The notes under the pieces were generated by a model that did not search any database, was not told the DNA's origin, and saw nothing but the letters and a program-made list of their open reading frames with translations. Position numbers and translations under genes: made by a program. This document shows, in pieces, positions 59,655 through 64,000 of a stretch of 64,000 nt of DNA. Numbering within the stretch: the first letter of the stretch is position 1; every line of letters begins with the position of its first letter. The stretch is from Cladorhizidae sp. MBARI D1340-BT2 (lineage: Eukaryota > Porifera > Demospongiae > Poecilosclerida > Cladorhizidae). Where the stretch lies: the NCBI GenBank assembly GCA_028752905.1, contig JAQNBH010000007.1, forward strand, positions 15,218,759-15,282,758, in the 5' to 3' direction.

Positions 59655-59939
59655 ATCCTGAACCTCCTGTTAATGTGAATGCTAGAGCAACTTCATCCAC
59701 ATCCATAAGGGTCATCTGGTCCAGGCCAAGGAGTGATATAAGAGTCAGATTTTATGCAGTTACATATTACCCTAATGTTGAAAGCTCATCGAAAAGCGCT
59801 GTAATTGAATTTAATAGAAGAGTAGAAATAACCAACTTGATGACATTTACATCCTATACAGTGTATGTCCAAGCATTCACAGTTTCATTCGAATTAAGTG
59901 GACCAAGCGAATTTGTCACGGTGAAAACACTTGATGATG
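59655..59939 (+). CDS. FN3 exon C, copy 2 (intact)
   Basis: A 285-bp phase 1-1 exon, acceptor TTTTTACAG, donor GATG/GTAATA. DPEPPVNVNARATSSTSIRV then IWSRPRS; the Trp is kept and copy 1's Ser before it is Ile here. It ends TVKTLDDG. No later exon was recognised before the satellite. Confidence 0.9.
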
Positions 59940-61233
59940 GTAATAAATTATATATAGCATGTACTATATATCTGGAGGGCAATGTAATATAAATGACTTC
60001 TCGCTGTAGAATGTGCATACCTCTAGCTGTTTTCTTAAATGTGCAGTGAGCCAGAAATCAAACTACTATTTTTTTCCATTTGTGAAAAGCTTTTTGACCA
60101 AATTGTTAATCCCAAAACTTTAATTGTATCTTACCTGGGTCACATGCAATCAATATAAACTCTTGGAATAACTTTTGAGATACGCACTGTCTTTGACCAA
60201 GCTATCATAAAAATTATTTTGGTCACGAATATTTATTAATTTTCCATCAAATGCTGAATTTTTCCCCATATTCAATCACTGATCTTCAGTAAACAGTTGG
60301 TAGATTTAATGTTTGGAAGGTTTTTAAGATGACAGTTCCAGCTGCAGCTGCCTTCTCTTTACAAGGTTTTGTTAAATGCCATCAGGTTGCTATTAGTGGA
60401 ATGAATGGACCATATTTTAGCAACACAGCAATGTATTTTTGGGGCAATAGTAGCCACAAGCAAGGCTGGCTATAGTTTGCACACAACTTGCATGCATTCT
60501 AGTGCAGCTCTTGTCTAAGCTGTTGCACTTTCCACTTTAAAAAAGGAAGAAAAGTGGAAGAATTTATTTTCAACTACAAAACACAGTTAAAATATCATTC
60601 AAGCGTTCATTATTCTGTGTTGACATTGCACGAGACTTCTATCATGAATATTGACTTCATTAAAATGAAGATAGACTCTCCAGTTTGATCGGGTCCAGCC
60701 ATCCCATTGTTGGATTGAAAGTTCTTTACAAGATAAGGGAACAAATACATAGTCTTCATGAAGAGTTCTGATATATATGGTTCATGTGTGAATTGTTGAT
60801 TTATGTGCTCTCTGAAGGTGCATGAAAATTTTGTGTGGCCCTCACACCTATAGTTAAGCAGCACTAGTTAATAATGTTTAAACTCAATTTCAAAAATTAG
60901 TGTTTACAAAAAAACATCACCTGCCATGATTTTCACTCTACTTCTCCTCCATTCCAAATTATCCCTCTTCATCTCCAAAATAGCCCACCAATAGCTAAGC
61001 ATTTTTTAGCTGTTTTTTATTTTTTATATCTAGATCCTCCACGCTGGATAAAAACTCACATAACTATATATCTATATGATACTGTTATATTGATATATCA
61101 GTGTTGTATCATGTAACCTGATTATATGATATTTATGCTGTTATTTGGAAACCTATCTATAAACATGTTTAAAATGTGTACACTACAAACACGATGCCAG
61201 AAGTCTTTAATCGTGATTCAGATATGGCTACAT
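59940..61233. other. Downstream flank, copy 2, no gene seen
   Basis: Counterpart of 10406-11690. Open frames here are inconsistent between copies. Confidence 0.4.
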
Positions 61234-61927
61234 CGATCTGCAATCTTTGAGCCACTAATAGGGGGTTACTAACATTAGGTGTAGGAATCACTATTTTTGT
61301 AATGAGTCATCTCAAGTTTTAAGTTAAGTGCTGGTCATTATGTTATGTATTTGTAAGCAGGTGCTCATCAGATTGTTATCTTCAGGTGTCATTGTCATTC
61401 CAGATAGACTAAAGACAAGGTAGATCCTGACAACATGAGTTAGAGTCTCTGTAAGGTGTACAGTACCAAGTGTAAGACAGTAGTCACTGGTATCCATCAG
61501 TGTACTCTCTGCTACAATATAGTATTGGCATGGATATCAGCAGATAAATGCATCACTAGCAGCAATAGCTAGACCAATGAGAGTTACATACTGTCTCTGT
61601 TGCACAAGCATAGAGTGCGTGTCTTTTCAAATGTAGCTACTTAATGTTACTTTACAAAGTAGTTAAGTGGCTGTGTGGAACACTGCCGTCACTAAAACTT
61701 GCAAAGGTACAATAGTATAAAGAAGTGAAGAGAAAATCATTTGCAGATCAGCTTCTGTATTGAAATTAGAAGAACACCTCTGTAGATCTCATCTCTACGG
61801 CAATGTAAAAAAAAATCATGATTTAAAATTAATTTGAACTCAAAATAATATCACAAAAAATGGGTGCTATTCACACTACTACAAATGAACCAAAAAGAAT
61901 TATACTCAATGCAACCATTAGACACTT
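61234..61927. other. 690-bp segment unique to copy 2
   Basis: Replaces the direct junction of flank and satellite seen in copy 1 at 11690. No coding domain or terminal repeat recognised. Confidence 0.6.
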
Positions 61928-62750
61928 ATATAACACACACATGCTGCATCTTGTCTTATAATAGTGCATATATCAAACACATGCTGCATCTCTGTATTAT
62001 AATAGTACATATATAACACACACATGCTGCATCTCTGTCTTATAATAGTGCATATATAACACAGGCATGCTTCATCTTGTCTTATAATAGTGCATATATA
62101 ACACACACATGCTGCATCTCTGTCTTATAATAGTACATACATAACACACACATGCTGCATCTCTGCCTTATAATAGTGCATATATAACACGCACATGCTG
62201 CATCTCTGTCATATAATAGTGCATATATAACACACACATGCTGCATCTTGTCTTATAATAGTGCATATATAACACACACATGCTGCATCTCTGTATTATA
62301 ATAGTACATATATAACACACACATGCTGCATCTCTGTCTTATAATAGTGCATATATATCACAGGCATGCTGCATCTTGTCTTATAATAAACACACACATG
62401 CTGCATCTCTGTCTTATAATAGTGCATATATAACACACACATGCTGCATCATGTCTTATAATAGTGCATATATAATAAACACATGCTGCATCTCTGTCCT
62501 ATAATAGTGCATATAATACACACATTCTGCATCTTGTCTTATAATAGTGCATATATAACACACACATGCTGCATCTCTGTCTTATAATAGTACATATATA
62601 ATACACACATTCTGCATCTTGTCTTATAATAGTGCATATATAACACACACATGCTGCATCTTTGTCTTATAATAGTGCATATATAACAAACACATGCTGC
62701 ATCTCTGTCTTATAATAGTGCATATATAACACACACATGCTGCATCTCTG
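61928..62750. repeat. 42/43-bp satellite, short allele, about 19 copies
   Basis: Same unit as 11694-20495 but about one tenth the length. The last units before the hAT relic match copy 1 closely, so expansion or loss occurred elsewhere in the array. Confidence 0.97.
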
Positions 62751-63644
62751 ACAACTTTCTCTGCAGTGGACAATATTTCTTTCAGGATTGTTGGCAGAGT
62801 TTTTGATGCCAGTGCATGGCGATGTAGAAAACAGTGAGTTACAATGATGTGAGGAGCTTCTTTCTTCACTAAAGCAGCCAAACCAGATGTGTTACCAAGC
62901 ATTGCAGGTGCTCTATCTCTGCATAAAGTACCCAAATGTTTCTTCCAGTCAAAACCTTGCTTGGCAAAGAAACTTTTCACCATATCAAATATGTCAATGG
63001 CTTTTGTTGTTTCCAATAGTGGCTCACAAAATAGGAATTCCTCTTTAAAGGCATCAGCATGAACATAACGGACAAAAGCAAGTAGATGACTACACTGAGA
63101 AATGTCAGTACTTTCATCCGGTTGCATACTGAATTCAAATGGTGCAGCTGCCAACTCTTCCATGACTTGCTTCAAAATATTAGAAAACATATCAACTATT
63201 CTGGAATGTATGACGTCATTTGACAAAGGGATTGCTTTGATTTTCTTCCTCTGGTCCAATCCACAAACCAGCTCAACCATGTCCAGTGCACATGGCTTCA
63301 CTAAAGTCTCCCCAATTGTGTGAGGCTTCTTTTCTTTGGCAATCTGATAAGCAACCTTGTAAGAAGCTTCAAGACAAGGCTTTTGCGTTGGGGCAAATCC
63401 AAGTTTTGGCAAAGTTCCAGATTTCTCAAATCGAGCCTTCTTTGCATGAAATACATTTGCACTCTCTGATATATTTTCAGGATGTACAGACATGAGGTGC
63501 TCCCCATCAACTTTGTTGGCTTCATGCTTCCATTGGTAAGAACTTTGCCACACAAGAAACACTGTGGCTTTTGTTTCCCATCACGCTCAGTGATGCAAGT
63601 AAAACCAAAGGCAAGTCTTCATTGCACTTCCTTTTCTTTGACAT
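62751..63644 (-). pseudogene. hAT/ZBED-type transposase, truncated and frameshifted, copy 2
   Basis: Duplicate of 20496-21390 with the same two frameshifts and the same truncation into satellite. Only a few substitutions differ (for example Asn for Asp in SESANVFH, Ile for Val in PHIIVTH). The fused satellite tail of the frame is also shared. Confidence 0.8.
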
Positions 63645-64000
63645 TTTTTTGGTTCAAGCTAAGCTAGAAGTCTTGCTTTGCTAGTGAAAGTGCAGTAAAT
63701 CATGGATCAGGGCTGCAGTAAATGGAACCCTGAATGAAGTGTGATGAGACACATGAACCCACATGAATGAAGTGTGATGTCTGACACAAAACAATTTAGC
63801 GAAGTATCAGTAAGTTTGGTCACCACCATATTTAAACAGGTGGCTTCAGAAAGTCTGTTACCACTTGGTGGAAATTAGATATTTCTTACTCCTGGACTTC
63901 ACCTTAGGGTCCTCCACAAATTATGAGCATTAAATCTATATATTTTAGTTATGTTGTGTACCTAGTTCATGGACCCCCTATATCCCATCCATGGAGGACC
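63645..64000. other. hAT element end, copy 2, cut by window edge
   Basis: Matches copy 1 to about 63993 (CCCATCCATGGA), then reads GGACC in place of CCCCCAAGG. The terminal sequence seen at 21740-21781 in copy 1 is therefore not present or is altered here. Confidence 0.5.

Larger units (their letters stand above)
52690..61233. repeat. Segmental duplication, copy 2 (lipase-FN3 locus)
   Basis: Direct-orientation copy of 1-11690. Order and spacing of every exon and transposon relic are kept apart from the missing 3.1-kb insertion. The lipase and FN3 reading frames are open here while copy 1 carries breaks, so this is the better candidate for an active gene. Left-hand homology with copy 1 cannot be tested beyond the window edge. 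Confidence 0.95.

Noticed and set aside
1..64000. tRNA or rRNA genes
   Set aside because: No convincing A/B box pair with a cloverleaf or rRNA-like conserved block was seen on reading, though a covariance search was not possible.

Overview
The window is AT-rich animal DNA. It has intron-split exons with GT/AG boundaries, arrays of simple repeats, decayed DNA transposons and retroelements, and many recent duplications. The recognisable genes are a secreted phospholipase-B/SGNH lipase domain spliced to fibronectin type III (FN3) domains, and a cluster of metazoan-type tyrosine-kinase paralogues. Small introns, expanded tyrosine kinases and FN3 ectodomains would fit a sponge such as a demosponge of the Amphimedon type. 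That assignment is inference; no single marker proves it.

Layout. (1) 1-11690: a lipase-FN3 locus on the + strand (copy 1) with a lipase exon and three FN3 exons. It is broken by a stop codon, a 5-bp deletion and a 3.1-kb piggyBac-like insertion carrying a TA-rich minisatellite. Older transposon relics lie in its large intron. (2) 11694-20495: about 8.8 kb of a 42/43-bp satellite, running straight into (3) 20496-21781: a truncated, frameshifted hAT/ZBED-type transposase ending in a hAT-like terminal sequence. (4) 21.8-24.6 kb: mostly unassigned DNA plus a 39-bp minisatellite. (5) 25.35-30.72 kb: a 2.55-kb tandem duplication, each unit carrying the last two exons of a tyrosine kinase on the - strand. 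(6) 30.9-47 kb: further kinase pieces on both strands, including a seven-exon open gene model on the - strand (45964 to 40059). Its kinase domain has both catalytic aspartates replaced (HRD to HRN, DFG to NFG). Its first three exons sit in one arm of a 2.5-kb inverted duplication, and one arm carries a solo LTR with a clean 5-bp target duplication. (7) 47-52.6 kb: inverted-repeat elements and a decayed non-LTR retrotransposon. (8) 52690-63993: a second, nearly identical copy of blocks 1-3. Here the lipase-FN3 gene is open, the piggyBac insertion is absent and the satellite is only about 0.8 kb.

The unit 'lipase-FN3 / satellite / hAT / kinase cluster' therefore looks like part of a tandem segmental duplication of roughly 52.7-kb period. 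Comparing the two copies dates several events: the piggyBac insertion, the satellite expansion and the gene-breaking mutations came after the duplication, while the transposase frameshifts and the coiled-coil relic came before it. A theme is loss of catalysis with the fold retained. The lipase lacks the expected catalytic Asp in both copies, and also a conserved His in copy 2; the best-preserved kinase lacks both catalytic Asp residues.

Functional calls rest on reading the translations by eye; no alignment or database search was run.
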